A stretch of 23,388 nucleotides of DNA from Longibacter sp051155795 (lineage in GTDB: Bacteria; Bacteroidota; Rhodothermia; Rhodothermales; Salinibacteraceae): positions 1 through 23,388 of the forward strand of contig NZ_DAXETW010000021.1 in assembly GCF_051155795.1 (NCBI RefSeq), read 5' to 3'. The translations under genes were made by a program, and so were the position numbers. Positions 1 to 8,301 of this stretch are shown here, piece by piece (position 1 is the stretch's first letter; every line of letters starts with the position of its first letter). The notes under the pieces were generated by a model. The model made no database searches. It was not told the DNA's origin and saw only the letters and a list, made by a program, of their open reading frames with translations.

Positions 1-167
1 AGGAAGCGGACGTCGGCGCCGATTCCGAAGTCGCCGCCGGCGTCGGAAATGTCACCAACGGAGAGCACGGCGCGCGGACCGATCTTCACCTGGGCGTGGG
101 CATCCTGCGTCGGAACCGCGAGGAAGAGGAGGGCAACGAACAGTGTAGCAAAGGAAAATCGTTTCAT
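1..167 (-). CDS. Outer-membrane beta-barrel protein, N-terminal fragment (cut by window edge)
   Basis: The gene begins with ATG at 167 on the minus strand and runs off the left edge after 55 codons. The visible part opens with MKRFSFATLF, a basic start followed by a hydrophobic stretch, and a likely signal peptidase I site after Ala-His-Ala (about residue 25). The mature start (QVKIGPRAVLSVGDIS, then a Gly/Asp-rich GGDFGIGADVRF) alternates polar and apolar residues as in small porin-like barrels of the outer membrane. No Shine-Dalgarno is visible. The exact family cannot be fixed from 55 residues; export and barrel type are inference, the signal peptide is seen directly. Confidence 0.72.
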   Translation of the reverse strand, partial: MKRFSFATLFVALLFLAVPTQDAHAQVKIGPRAVLSVGDISDAGGDFGIGADVRF

Positions 168-500
168 GTCTGAGGTCGATCAATCTGGGTGGGGTATGAT
201 ACAGGGGACCGGGAAAGTCCCGGTGACCCGCAGCACTTACGATAGCGCGAAAGGATCGCGTATGCGGCCAATCCTGTCGTGATGACTGCATGAAAATACA
301 AAAATGTGGTAGGACAGCAAATCGGGGCTGCCAGGCAGGCCCGAGTGCCGACGCACGCGTTCCAGGATCGGGATCGGACGACAGATTTCCGTGTGCATAC
401 GGAAGAGCTGTTTCCTACGTTGGTCACGCCGTATGTTCGACGCTTCGCCTCTTCGGCGTTCCGCACGCACGCATCCCTTCTGTCACAAGGAAGACCATTG
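168..500. other. Divergent intergenic region with leader hairpin
   Basis: This 333-bp gap separates two divergent genes and must hold both promoters, although I could not place either securely. An AT-rich patch at about 288-310 is the best site for the leftward promoter. An inverted repeat ACCGGGA-AAG-TCCCGGT at 208-224 would form a 7-bp hairpin in the leader of the leftward barrel gene. The reading frame of the rightward gene is open back to 306, but third codon positions there are not G/C-enriched, so that extension is not treated as coding. Confidence 0.4.
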
Positions 501-2303
501 ATGGTCGGCTTGCTTCCGCTCCGTTCGTCCTGCTGTCGGTTCGTGCGCATCGCCGTTCTGGTGGTGCTCGCGTGCACAGCAATGGCGCCATCCCCGTTGG
601 ATGCCCGGGCGATGGACACGCCGGCGGTCGCAGACTCCGTGGACAGGACCGCCTTTTTCTACGGTGGGCGTGGTGTAGTGTGGGACATGCCGGAGGCAGC
701 GCGTGCTGCCGAGTTCACGCTCGAGGACATCGCCGAAGCAGGCGTCACGGTCGTCCGCGTACCGGCGGAGCGCTGGCTTGCCCCGGACGGGGACCGTCAT
801 GCGGCGCGTGTCCTCGCCCGGGCGGAGTCCCTCGACATCTCCGTTGCGGCCGACCTGCCCCTTGCGTACCGGAGCGCCGATCAGGTTTCGGCGGCTGCGG
901 ATACCCTGGGTCCCACGCTGGACCGGCTGGCGTCGATCGCGCGTCGCCACGAAGCTCTCGTGGCCATTGGCCTGGGCCGAGCGCTGGATACGGCCTCCCC
1001 CGACATGTGCCCGGTTCTCACGGCTCTTGCGTCAGAGACCGAAGGACGGATGCCGTCGCTGTCGCGGTATTACGTCACTCCGTTTCGGGCCGCGTCGGAC
1101 CGGTGCGCATCCAGCGTGGACGGCGTGTTGCTCGATGTGCGCGGGCTGGAGGATCCTCTTAAACGGTGGCGCCGGTGGACGGAGCGAAGCACCGCACCCG
1201 TCGCGATCGCGGCAGCCGGCGCGTGGGTGGATCCGGAGGCCACGTCCGGGCTCAGCGTGCCGCACTCGGTGGAACGCCAGGCCCGCGCCATCGAATCGAT
1301 GCTGACGGGCTGGATTCCCGCGTCCGTCGACCCGCTGCTGGCAGCCCCCATGCAGCGGGCCGGCCCGGGTGGGACCGCCGAGGGAGAGAGGGCGGGACCG
1401 ACCGTCTTCGTTTTCCGCTGGGCGGATACGGAAAGCCCCCTGGGACGTCGGTACGGTCTGCGGACGGTCTCCGGCGAGTCGCGTCCCGCAGCGTCGGTCG
1501 TTCGCGGCATCTACAGTGGTGAGCAACGCGTATTTGCGTTTCCCTCCGGCGAAGCGCCCGGAGCGGAAGCGCCGTGGGCCGTCCTTTTCGGCTGGTTCAT
1601 TCTCATCGGCATGGGCGCCCTCTACGCGCGGCGGCCACTCTTCCGGCGGGCGCTCGGCCGCTACTTCATGGCGCACGGGTTTTACCGCGACAGCGTGTGC
1701 GAGGGGAGGGACACCGTTCCCTTGGTAAACTGGATCTGCCTTCTTGCGGTCGGCATCGCAACGGGCGTTGTCGCGGCTGTCATCATGGAGGTGCTGGCGC
1801 CGTCGATGATCGCCGAGCGGCTCGTGGAAGCGCTCAATGCAGGTCTCGATCATCGGGTGGGGACCGTGATCACGGCGCCCGTTACGACGGGGGCGCTCAC
1901 GGCCGGCCTCGTGGTCGCGCTGCTTCTGGTCTGGAGTATTGTTATCGGGCTGACCGTTCGAAGTTGGGCGGTGCTTCGTAGTGATCAGGTGCTCATGCTC
2001 GTCGCATGGCCCTGCTGGCCGGCCCTCGTCTGGATGGGCGTGGCGCTCGTAACGATTTCGACCGAGACGGCCGGTAATCCGGAGGCGGCAGGATTACTCG
2101 CCGCGTTCAGCGTCCTGACCGCGATCCTATCCACCGTGCGGGTTCTGCGCGATGTGAAGGCCGTCACGCAGATGCCCGCGGCCGTAGCGACCCTGCTCGC
2201 CCTGTTCAGCCCGGCAGCCGTCATCGCGGCTCTTCTCGCCGTCGGCTGGGCGCAGGCCGATCTGCCGCTGGATCTACTGATCCACCTGATGGGCCAGACA
2301 TGA
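501..2303 (+). CDS. Glycoside-hydrolase-like periplasmic domain fused to a multi-pass membrane domain
   Basis: The product has 600 residues. The start at 501 is chosen because AAGGA lies 9 nt upstream (487-491) and the N-terminus then reads as a signal peptide (hydrophobic 16-28, cleavage near DARA at 34-37). Residues 55-340 look like a TIM-barrel glycoside-hydrolase-like domain: GGRGVVWD opening, a repeated beta/alpha pattern, and a closing RRYGLRTVSGESRPA block resembling the 'YGL..dG.pkPa' end of many hydrolase barrels. Residues 357-584 hold about six hydrophobic helices (357-376, 408-431, 457-485, 495-519, 527-547, 560-584); the last five resemble a Yip1-like bundle. No catalytic acid pair could be assigned, so activity is unproven. 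A role in envelope glycan handling is inference. The stop lies inside a 14-nt tandem duplication. Confidence 0.75.
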   Translation: MVGLLPLRSSCCRFVRIAVLVVLACTAMAPSPLDARAMDTPAVADSVDRTAFFYGGRGVVWDMPEAARAAEFTLEDIAEAGVTVVRVPAERWLAPDGDRHAARVLARAESLDISVAADLPLAYRSADQVSAAADTLGPTLDRLASIARRHEALVAIGLGRALDTASPDMCPVLTALASETEGRMPSLSRYYVTPFRAASDRCASSVDGVLLDVRGLEDPLKRWRRWTERSTAPVAIAAAGAWVDPEATSGLSVPHSVERQARAIESMLTGWIPASVDPLLAAPMQRAGPGGTAEGERAGPTVFVFRWADTESPLGRRYGLRTVSGESRPAASVVRGIYSGEQRVFAFPSGEAPGAEAPWAVLFGWFILIGMGALYARRPLFRRALGRYFMAHGFYRDSVCEGRDTVPLVNWICLLAVGIATGVVAAVIMEVLAPSMIAERLVEALNAGLDHRVGTVITAPVTTGALTAGLVVALLLVWSIVIGLTVRSWAVLRSDQVLMLVAWPCWPALVWMGVALVTISTETAGNPEAAGLLAAFSVLTAILSTVRVLRDVKAVTQMPAAVATLLALFSPAAVIAALLAVGWAQADLPLDLLIHLMGQT

Positions 2304-2315
2304 TGGGCCAGACAT
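2288..2315 (+). repeat. 14-nt tandem duplication across a stop codon
   Basis: GATGGGCCAGACAT occurs twice in tandem (2288-2301 and 2302-2315), the copies being identical. The junction supplies the TGA stop of the upstream gene. Removing one copy would give the same C-terminus ending in TAA, so the duplication is neutral for the protein. Confidence 0.9.
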
Positions 2316-2359
2316 AACCGGGACAAACGGGTCGACGTCGGAATATGAGGCTCACTGCC

Positions 2360-3358
2360 TTATTTCTTGAGTCGCGGCGTCGCGCGCTCGTCCAGGAGAT
2401 GCTGCCAGACGCGGTGCGCGAAGTCGTAGAACGGCTCTTTCTGGTGGAGCCAGCCGAAGTGAATGACAAAGGGCGTCACCTCCATGCGGTCGCCGAGTCC
2501 GGGCAATTGATTTGCCAGGCCGAACAGGAAGTCCCGCAGGTCTCGAGACGGTATGCCTCGGAGACTGTAGATAAACGGCGTTGTGTAGAACGTACACGAC
2601 ACCTCCCGAAAGTCGTCATCGTGTGTGGTGAGGCCGTCGATGTAGTCAAGCTGCGGGCTGTTGCGTCCCTGCAGCCAGGGGAAGACGGCCAGCTCCAGCT
2701 TGCTCATCGCCATCGCGATGCTCCATTCGCACGTCTCCTCGCTCCGTCCTTCGTCCAGTCGGCTCCGGAAATGCGTTTCGTCGGAGCGGGCCAGGAAGTC
2801 GGCGGCGGTCTCACAGACAGCGCGCGTTGTGTCGTCGTCGCGGGCGTAAATCATGCCCGCCTGCACGCGCGGCAGGTTTGTCAGGCCGAAGTGCCGGAGC
2901 GTCCGCCGGCGCCGACGGAGAAGCATATCAAGCAGAACACCGGCGCCTTTCGGTCCCCCGAAGAAATGATCCGCCCGCATCAGCCCGGTGCCGGTGAAGG
3001 GAAACGCCTGGAGCTGCGTCCACAGCGGGTCCGGATTCCGGCACCAGATCATGTCCGCGTCCACGAACAGGGACCGGTCGAAGATTTTGAACCGGTGAAG
3101 GTGGTGCTTGAACCCGACGATCGACCGATGCTCGGGCGGGAGCGGCTCGATGTGGTCGAAGAAACGGTCGGCCCCGTAGCGTTCGAGCATCTCCCGGTGC
3201 GGGTCCGGGCAGAAGATGGCCGTTGGGCGCTCGTCATCATACCGGCGAAGCGTTTGCACGGACGCGACGGCGTGCTGGGCGTACTTCTCTCCTCCGTAGC
3301 TGTGGAAGACGTACCCTTCCGTCGGGGCGTGGGACGTAGATGAGCGGGAGGCAGGCAT
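2360..3358 (-). CDS. GT8-like glycosyltransferase (GT-A fold)
   Basis: The 332-residue product resembles family 8 type nucleotide-sugar transferases. It opens with a beta strand and Ser/Tyr-rich loop (YVFHSYGGEKYAQHA, 16-30) followed by a conserved layout up to FVDADMIW (98-105), whose Asp-Ala-Asp at 100-102 is the metal-binding DxD of GT-A enzymes. RVQAGMIYAR (164-173) occupies the place of the usual 'NSGVM' strand, and VIHFGWLHQKEPF (298-310) matches the late His-x-x-Gly...Lys motif of GT8. No signal peptide or membrane helix is present, so it is probably cytosolic. Donor and acceptor are unknown. It is third in a leftward envelope cluster after the TolC and MlaC-like genes, but a hairpin at 3472-3504 suggests separate transcription. 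Confidence 0.8.
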   Translation of the reverse strand: MPASRSSTSHAPTEGYVFHSYGGEKYAQHAVASVQTLRRYDDERPTAIFCPDPHREMLERYGADRFFDHIEPLPPEHRSIVGFKHHLHRFKIFDRSLFVDADMIWCRNPDPLWTQLQAFPFTGTGLMRADHFFGGPKGAGVLLDMLLRRRRRTLRHFGLTNLPRVQAGMIYARDDDTTRAVCETAADFLARSDETHFRSRLDEGRSEETCEWSIAMAMSKLELAVFPWLQGRNSPQLDYIDGLTTHDDDFREVSCTFYTTPFIYSLRGIPSRDLRDFLFGLANQLPGLGDRMEVTPFVIHFGWLHQKEPFYDFAHRVWQHLLDERATPRLKK

Positions 3359-3471
3359 TGGGACGAGGGGCGTGGCGAAAGGGTGAGAGTGCGGCGATGC
3401 GACCGTCGCCCGGTTCCGGGACGGGCGATGAACGGGCCGAGTGTTCGAAGCCGGCGGTGCGTAACATACGA

Positions 3472-3504
3472 GTCGCCGGAGCAGGGAAGATCCGCTCCGG
3501 CGAC
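3472..3504 (-). terminator. Hairpin after the MlaC-like gene
   Basis: A perfect 11-bp inverted repeat (GTCGCCGGAGC / GCTCCGGCGAC, 11-nt loop) starts 34 nt beyond the stop of the MlaC-like gene. There is no real T tract on the minus strand, so it may be a weak or factor-dependent terminator. Confidence 0.5.
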
Positions 3505-3538
3505 TTGTTGATACCAGCGGTTCGGCACGATCACAGAT

Positions 3539-4168
3539 CTACCGCGCCGACGTCACCTTGTCGCGCTTCTTCTTGAGGCTGGTCATCAGCGCATCGAAGC
3601 CCCGCTTACGTATCACCGTCTGGAAGGAGCGGGCGTAACTTTCCGCGGTGCTGACGCCGTCGACGATGATGTCCTGTGCAACCCACGTCGTGTCCTGCTT
3701 TTGCAGGTCGTACACAACGGGCGTCTGGGTACCCTCGTATTCGGTCAGCGTTTCGACGTAGGCGCTGTCTCCTTCCACCTTTATGTCCTCATACGCCACC
3801 CGAGAGTTGTAGACCTCAAGGTCGGCCAGCGACTGGGCGCGTACGATATCGCGGAATACGTCCACGAATTCGTTTTTCTGGTCATCGCTGAGGTCCGTCC
3901 AGAACGGGCCGAGGGCCACCTGTCCCATGGCGCGAAAGTCGATGACGCCGTTAATGAGCGTCTTCAGTTCCTCCCGCTGGTCCGTAGAGAACGACGAGGT
4001 GTCCCCATTAAGGATCGACTTGATCTGCTGGTCGCGCGATTCGAGCATCGTGCGAATCTCTGATTCGGCCGCGTCCTGGGCGTATACCGGTGCGGAGGGC
4101 ACCAGAAGCGTCACGCTCAGCAGGAGCGCAAGAACCGTCAGGAAACGAGAGGGGCGCAAGGTACGCAT
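3539..4168 (-). CDS. MlaC/Ttg2D-family periplasmic lipid-transport protein
   Basis: The 209-residue product starts at ATG 4168, which gives a clean signal peptide (hydrophobic 10-24, cleavage after VYA at 28-30). The earlier in-frame start at 4273 would bury this signal and is rejected. The mature part matches the Tol_Tol_Ttg2 (MlaC) family: DFRAMGQVALGPFW (77-90), TDLSDDQKNEFVDVF (91-105), and a C-terminal DIIVDGVSTAESYARSF followed by a helix ending in SLKKK. Length is normal for the family. MlaC proteins carry phospholipids between the outer-membrane complex and the MlaFEDB transporter; here no mlaE, mlaF or mlaD is adjacent, so its partners must lie elsewhere. It lies 221 bp downstream of the TolC-family gene on the same strand, suggesting a shared envelope theme rather than a proven operon. 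Confidence 0.88.
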   Translation of the reverse strand: MRTLRPSRFLTVLALLLSVTLLVPSAPVYAQDAAESEIRTMLESRDQQIKSILNGDTSSFSTDQREELKTLINGVIDFRAMGQVALGPFWTDLSDDQKNEFVDVFRDIVRAQSLADLEVYNSRVAYEDIKVEGDSAYVETLTEYEGTQTPVVYDLQKQDTTWVAQDIIVDGVSTAESYARSFQTVIRKRGFDALMTSLKKKRDKVTSAR

Positions 4169-4389
4169 GATCGGTGGAAAAACGTTGGGACTGAGAATGG
4201 CGAAACGGGCCCGGAACCAACGACCGTGTCCGTCGCCCTTGTAGCCGCAAGGCAGACCGGGAAAGTCACACATCCATCAGTGACAACGGCGCCCGGAAGG
4301 TGTTTCGTATGCGCGGAGTGCCCGGTGAACGCATGCCAGGCGCGAGTCGGCACCGATCGGTCCCCGCCTCGGAGGGTCGAACGAAAGGG

Positions 4390-5898
4390 TTAGTTGTCGC
4401 TGCGGCTGAAGATGTCTCGCTCTAAGTCATCGGTAAGCGTCCCCGTCGCGTCGAGCAGTTTCAGGACGGCCGTGTTGTAGGCTTTGACGGCCTCAAAGTA
4501 GCGCGCTTCCGCTTCCAGATTGGCGCGGACGGCCTTCACGAGGTTCTCCGTATTACCGAAGTCCAGGTCGAAGTTGATCTGTTCGTTGCGGAGCCATTCT
4601 TCGGTGATCCGGACGGATTCGTCGCGCGATTCGACGTTGGTTTTCTGGATGATAACGTTTCGAAACGCGTCTTCGATTTCGAAGCGAACGAGTTGGCCGG
4701 CGGCCTCTTCCTGATAACGTACCTCGTTGAGTTCCGCTCGGGCCTGTTCGACGCGTTCGCGGGTCTGAAGGAAATTCAGATTCATCTGAATCCCGAAGCC
4801 CGTTCGGGTGGAGTTGCCATTGAACGCGTCGCCGACGTAGGCGCTCCGCTGCTGCGGGCGATTCGGCGTGTAGGAGTATGCGTAGGTTGCCTGAAAGCCG
4901 ATTTTCGGGAAATAGTCCGACCGTTCGACGTCGACGAGGGCGCGGCGCGCCTTGATCCCTGCCTCCGCCTGGTCCAACTCGGGGCGATTCCTCAGGCCGA
5001 GGTCCAGGTAGTAAGCCAACGAGTCGGGATGGATCTGGAAGTCGACCGGCTCAAGGCGCCGGTCGGCCGTTTCCACGACGACGTCGTCCGGCAGAAACAG
5101 TTGCCGGCGAAGCGCGGATCGTGCCGTTTCCAGGCGCTCCCGGATTTCGACGACGCGGCGCTTGTACTCTTCCTCCGTCAGCCGGACCTCGAAGAGATCG
5201 GCCTGGTCGACGTCCTCATCCCCTTCATCCAGCAGACGCTGCACTTCGCGTTTGGCGCGGTCGACGACCTCGCCCGTTTCATCGGCAAGGCGTTGCAAGG
5301 CTTCGACCAAGAGAAGCGAGTAGTAAATGTCGCCGGTGCGGCGGGCGACCTCCAGCTGCTTGATATCGACACTGGCTGTTTCAACATCGACGCCGTGCCG
5401 GGCGGCACGAATGCTTCCGCCGAGTTCCCCGGCCGTGTAAATCGGCTGCTGGGCACGCACCTCCAAGCGGTTGAACGGCTGCAGGGCGTCCACCGTCCAG
5501 TCGTTGACGATCTCCGGATCGAGGTAATAGGATCCCGGGGGCCGGGTCGTACCGGTCGGGATGTCGAGGCTGGGCGCGAAGGAATGTGCCGTGTTTGCGG
5601 AGAACGATGTCAGAAAGCGGCTCTGGCGGGCCTCTCCGAGCCGGGCTTCGGCGAAGGATCGGCCCGCGCGCTCGATCTCGAGCTCGGGGCTGACATCAAG
5701 CGATCGCTGCACGGCATCCGATAGGGAAAGGCGGACCGTATCCCCGTAGGCGGACGGCGCCCGGCGGACGGTGTCATCCAGCGGCTGTGCGACGATGCCG
5801 GTCGGGAGGAAGAGGGTCTGCAGCAGGGCGAATGCGAGCAGCAGGACCAGCGCCGCGGGAAGCGAGGCGGGGACAGGGCGAGACAGAATACGCGGCAT
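4390..5898 (-). CDS. TolC-family outer-membrane efflux protein
   Basis: The 502-residue product starts at ATG 5898, giving a signal peptide (hydrophobic 12-33, cleavage near IVA at 35-37); the frame is open to 6099 but the extension is not signal-like. Two OEP-type repeats are visible: the first begins LSLSDAVQRSLDVSPELEIERA (57-78), the second near GLRNRPELDQAEAGIKARRALVDVERSDYFPKIGF, both followed by long amphipathic helices rich in Glu, Arg and Ala. Length and two-repeat design fit a trimeric TolC-like channel spanning the outer membrane and periplasm. The inner-membrane pump and adaptor are not in this window, so the substrate is unknown. The gene is divergent from the DUF721 gene and precedes the MlaC-like gene. 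Confidence 0.9.
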   Translation of the reverse strand: MPRILSRPVPASLPAALVLLLAFALLQTLFLPTGIVAQPLDDTVRRAPSAYGDTVRLSLSDAVQRSLDVSPELEIERAGRSFAEARLGEARQSRFLTSFSANTAHSFAPSLDIPTGTTRPPGSYYLDPEIVNDWTVDALQPFNRLEVRAQQPIYTAGELGGSIRAARHGVDVETASVDIKQLEVARRTGDIYYSLLLVEALQRLADETGEVVDRAKREVQRLLDEGDEDVDQADLFEVRLTEEEYKRRVVEIRERLETARSALRRQLFLPDDVVVETADRRLEPVDFQIHPDSLAYYLDLGLRNRPELDQAEAGIKARRALVDVERSDYFPKIGFQATYAYSYTPNRPQQRSAYVGDAFNGNSTRTGFGIQMNLNFLQTRERVEQARAELNEVRYQEEAAGQLVRFEIEDAFRNVIIQKTNVESRDESVRITEEWLRNEQINFDLDFGNTENLVKAVRANLEAEARYFEAVKAYNTAVLKLLDATGTLTDDLERDIFSRSDN

Positions 5899-6004
5899 GC
5901 AAACAGAGAGGACGGAGGCTCGAGGATGACGAAAGGACGGACGGGAAACGAGCGGGTACACAATCGGTGAATCAGCCGCCCGATGCGGTGTAGAGGTAAC
6001 GTCA

Positions 6005-6020
6005 GGCGGACCGTTCCGCC
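6005..6020. other. Short inverted repeat in the TolC/DUF721 divergent region
   Basis: GGCGGA-CCGT-TCCGCC forms a 6-bp dyad with a 4-nt spacer, about midway between the two divergent starts (5898 and 6093). It could be an operator or a leader hairpin; nothing else supports either. Confidence 0.3.
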
Positions 6021-6092
6021 GAACGCTGTGGCCCTGTCCGCGTTCGTGGACGTGTACTGGACGTTTCCATCGTACCCGACTGGAGCATTTAT

Positions 6093-6383
6093 ATGTCAAC
6101 CGATAGCCCTCAGCCGCTCGGCGATGTACTTCAGGATGTGATCGATCGACTCGGGATGCGAGATAAGATCGACGAGGCCCGCGTGGTAGAGACGTGGGCT
6201 ACGATCGCGGGGGATCGCGTCAACGCGGTGACGGAGTCGGTCTGGATGAAGGGCGACACCCTGTTCGTCAAGATCTCGTCCGCCGCCTGGCGCCAGGAAC
6301 TACACATGAATCGCCGGGCGTGGCGCAATCGGCTGAACGACGCGCTCGGACGCGAGATCGTCGACAAGATCATGTTTCGCTGA
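6093..6383 (+). CDS. DUF721 / DciA-like protein
   Basis: The 96-residue protein matches the DUF721 pattern: an N-terminal helix (PLGDVLQDVIDRLGMRDKI), VVETWATIAGDRVNAVTESVWMKGDTLFVKISSAAWRQELHMN in the middle (conserved Trp, Gly and the 'L.V...s..w.qeL' block), and a last helix ending REIVDKIMFR. DciA of this family loads the replicative helicase DnaB in bacteria lacking DnaC/DnaI; short Bacteroidota members are common but mostly untested. A real Shine-Dalgarno, GGAG at 6082-6085, stands 7 nt before ATG, one of only two clear ones in the window. It is convergent with fabF (41-bp gap) and divergent from the TolC-family gene, so it appears to be a single-gene transcript. Confidence 0.85.
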   Translation: MSTDSPQPLGDVLQDVIDRLGMRDKIDEARVVETWATIAGDRVNAVTESVWMKGDTLFVKISSAAWRQELHMNRRAWRNRLNDALGREIVDKIMFR

Positions 6384-6424
6384 ACCGAGGTCCTGCCTGG
6401 CCGGACGTTCTGCGTGGGCCCGTA

Positions 6425-7684
6425 TCATCCGTCGAACTTCTTAAACGCGACGGAGGTGTTGTGGCCGCCGAAGCCGAAGGCGTTGGAGAGGGCGACGTTT
6501 ACCACGCGTTCCTGCGCCTCATTGAACGTGTAGTTGAGGTCGCAATCGGGATCGGGAGCGTCGAAGTTGATCGTCGGGGGCACCACGTCGTGGCGGGTCG
6601 CGAGGATCGTGGCGATGGCCTCGACGGCGCCGGCCGCACCGAGGAGGTGGCCGGTCATGCTCTTCGTCGACGACACGTTCAGCTCGTGGGCCGCGTCGCC
6701 GAAGACCTGCTTGATCGCCTTTGTCTCCGCGACATCCCCGAGCGGGGTAGACGTGCCGTGCGCATTCACGTAGTCAATGTCCTCCGGCTCAATGCCGGCG
6801 TGCTCCAGGACGCGATTGAGGGCGAGACGGACGCCGCCGCCTTCCGGATCCGGGGCCGTCAGGTGATGCGCGTCGGCCGATGTCCCGATGCCAATGACTT
6901 CGCCATAAATGTCCGCGCCACGCGCTTTCGCGCTTTCTAAGGACTCGAGGTAAAGGGCGCCGGCTCCTTCCCCCATCACGAAACCGTCGCGGTCTGCGTC
7001 GAACGGGCGAGATGCCGCTGCCGGGTCGTCGTTTCGGGTAGAGAGGGCGCGCATGCTGGCAAACCCGGTGATGCCAAGGCGCGTCACGCACGCGTCGGTG
7101 CCGCCGGCGATGCATGCATCCATCTCGCCGCTTCGAATATGTCGGACGGCGTCCCCGATGTTGTGGTTGCCGGTCGCGCAGGCGGACACGATCGCGTGGT
7201 TGGGGCCCCGGAAGCCGTACTGCATGGCGATCTGCCCGCTGGCGATGTCCGGGATCAGCATCGGGATGAAAAACGGCGACGTCCGCTTTTCGTCGTTTTC
7301 GACGAAGTACTGCGACTGTTCGTAAAACGTCTGCATGCCCCCGATGCCGCTTCCATAAATTACGCCGATCCGATCTTTCTGCTCCTGGCTCATGCTCTCC
7401 GGGTCGATCCCCGCGTCGTGAACGGCCTCATCGGCTGCGACCAGCGCGTACTGGCAGAAGGGGTCCATGCGGCGGACCTGCTTGGCGCCGAGGTGATCGG
7501 CCGGATCGAAGTCTTTCAGCTCCGCGGCAAAGGTAACGCGCATGCCTTCCGTGTCGAACGACTCAATCGGAGCGGCACCGCTGGTCCCTTCGAGCAGTGC
7601 GTCCCAGAAGGACGACACCGTGGTGCCGATCGGCGTGAGGGCGCCCATGCCGGTAATGACAACTCGTCGTGCAGTGTGATTCAT
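6425..7684 (-). CDS. fabF: Beta-ketoacyl-ACP synthase II
   Basis: The 419-residue enzyme condenses malonyl-ACP with acyl-ACP in fatty-acid elongation in the cytosol. The catalytic triad is complete: Cys169 in VSACATG, His309 in NAHGTSTPLGD and His346 in KSMTGHLLGAAGA; the glycine-rich SNAFGFGGHN loop (400-409) is also present. Start at ATG 7684 is chosen because MNHTARRVVITGMGALTPIG is the usual N-terminus; the frame continues to 7765 without family similarity. Length is normal for FabF. It lies 237 bp downstream of acpP on the same strand, the widespread acpP-fabF order, with a hairpin between them that may adjust read-through. The gene often found next, rnc, is absent here. Confidence 0.96.
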   Translation of the reverse strand: MNHTARRVVITGMGALTPIGTTVSSFWDALLEGTSGAAPIESFDTEGMRVTFAAELKDFDPADHLGAKQVRRMDPFCQYALVAADEAVHDAGIDPESMSQEQKDRIGVIYGSGIGGMQTFYEQSQYFVENDEKRTSPFFIPMLIPDIASGQIAMQYGFRGPNHAIVSACATGNHNIGDAVRHIRSGEMDACIAGGTDACVTRLGITGFASMRALSTRNDDPAAASRPFDADRDGFVMGEGAGALYLESLESAKARGADIYGEVIGIGTSADAHHLTAPDPEGGGVRLALNRVLEHAGIEPEDIDYVNAHGTSTPLGDVAETKAIKQVFGDAAHELNVSSTKSMTGHLLGAAGAVEAIATILATRHDVVPPTINFDAPDPDCDLNYTFNEAQERVVNVALSNAFGFGGHNTSVAFKKFDG

Positions 7685-7860
7685 GGGGGAGTCGGAAGGT
7701 CGAACCGATACGGTGTGCGAAAGACGCGCGACCCGGTCTGGGCGCGGTAGAGAACCGGACGGCATCGCATCCGGCGGGAAAAGGCCAGCCGAACGATATC
7801 GTTACAGGCCGGGACGTTGCGACGCACGGTGCACCATGCGTCGGGGCCGGATACAACGAA

Positions 7861-7899
7861 CCCGGCGAGCACGATCGCCACGAGGCGAGGCTCGCCGGG
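7861..7899 (-). terminator. Hairpin between acpP and fabF
   Basis: CCCGGCGAGC (7861-7870) and GCTCGCCGGG (7890-7899) form a perfect 10-bp stem with a 19-nt loop 23 nt after the acpP stop. The minus-strand sequence after the stem is T-rich but not a T run. It may be a partial terminator that leaves more acpP than fabF message, as acyl carrier protein is needed in excess. Confidence 0.55.
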
Positions 7900-7921
7900 A
7901 TGCCGGCCGAAGATACGTCGC

Positions 7922-8161
7922 TTACGCGGACTTTTCTTCGAGGTAGTCGATGGCATCACCGACCGTGGCAATCTTTTCCGCCTCCTCGTCGGGGATCGTC
8001 AGGTCGAACTCCTTCTCAAATTCCATGATCAACTCGACGGTGTCGAGCGAGTCGGCGCCGAGGTCGTTCGTGAACGACGCCTCCGGCGTAACGTCCGACT
8101 CGTCAACGCCGAGCTTTTCGACGATGATACCGGTGACGGTAGATTTGATGTCGTTGGCCAT
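7922..8161 (-). CDS. acpP: Acyl carrier protein
   Basis: The 79-residue acidic protein is a standard type II acyl carrier protein. The phosphopantetheine site is Ser38 in LGADSLDTVELIMEFEKEF, the DSL motif at residues 37-39. It carries growing acyl chains to FabF and other fatty-acid enzymes in the cytosol. Helix I (MANDIKSTVTGIIVEKLGV), the loop and the final helix VGDAIDYLEEK are all present and length is typical. It is first in the leftward acpP-fabF pair and divergent from metK across 506 bp. The leader would be about 150 nt long if the promoter candidate at 8312-8342 is correct, and contains two small dyads. Confidence 0.97.
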   Translation of the reverse strand: MANDIKSTVTGIIVEKLGVDESDVTPEASFTNDLGADSLDTVELIMEFEKEFDLTIPDEEAEKIATVGDAIDYLEEKSA

Positions 8162-8301
8162 AACGTGGCAGCCTCTTGCTGGCTAATGGGTATCCTGGTG
8201 CGAAAAAGAGTGGGATGACGGACGCAGACGCGTACCGATGAAACCAGAGCGATGGAATGCTCTGCACGGCCGGCGCCGGCGAAAAACGGGCCACCCCGGC
8301 A

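Noticed and set aside
2345..3343. Plus-strand 332-codon ORF almost exactly antisense to the glycosyltransferase
   Set aside because: It uses the same triplets read backwards, a frame in which stops need A in the third position of the real gene and are therefore rare in GC-rich DNA. No motif or ribosome site supports it.
4352..4361. 10-bp palindrome ACCGATCGGT downstream of the TolC-family gene
   Set aside because: Too short and without a T run to call a terminator, and it is not near a recognisable promoter.
4693..5724. 343-codon ORF antisense to the TolC-family gene
   Set aside because: Same GC-bias artefact; the minus-strand frame has a signal peptide and two OEP repeats.
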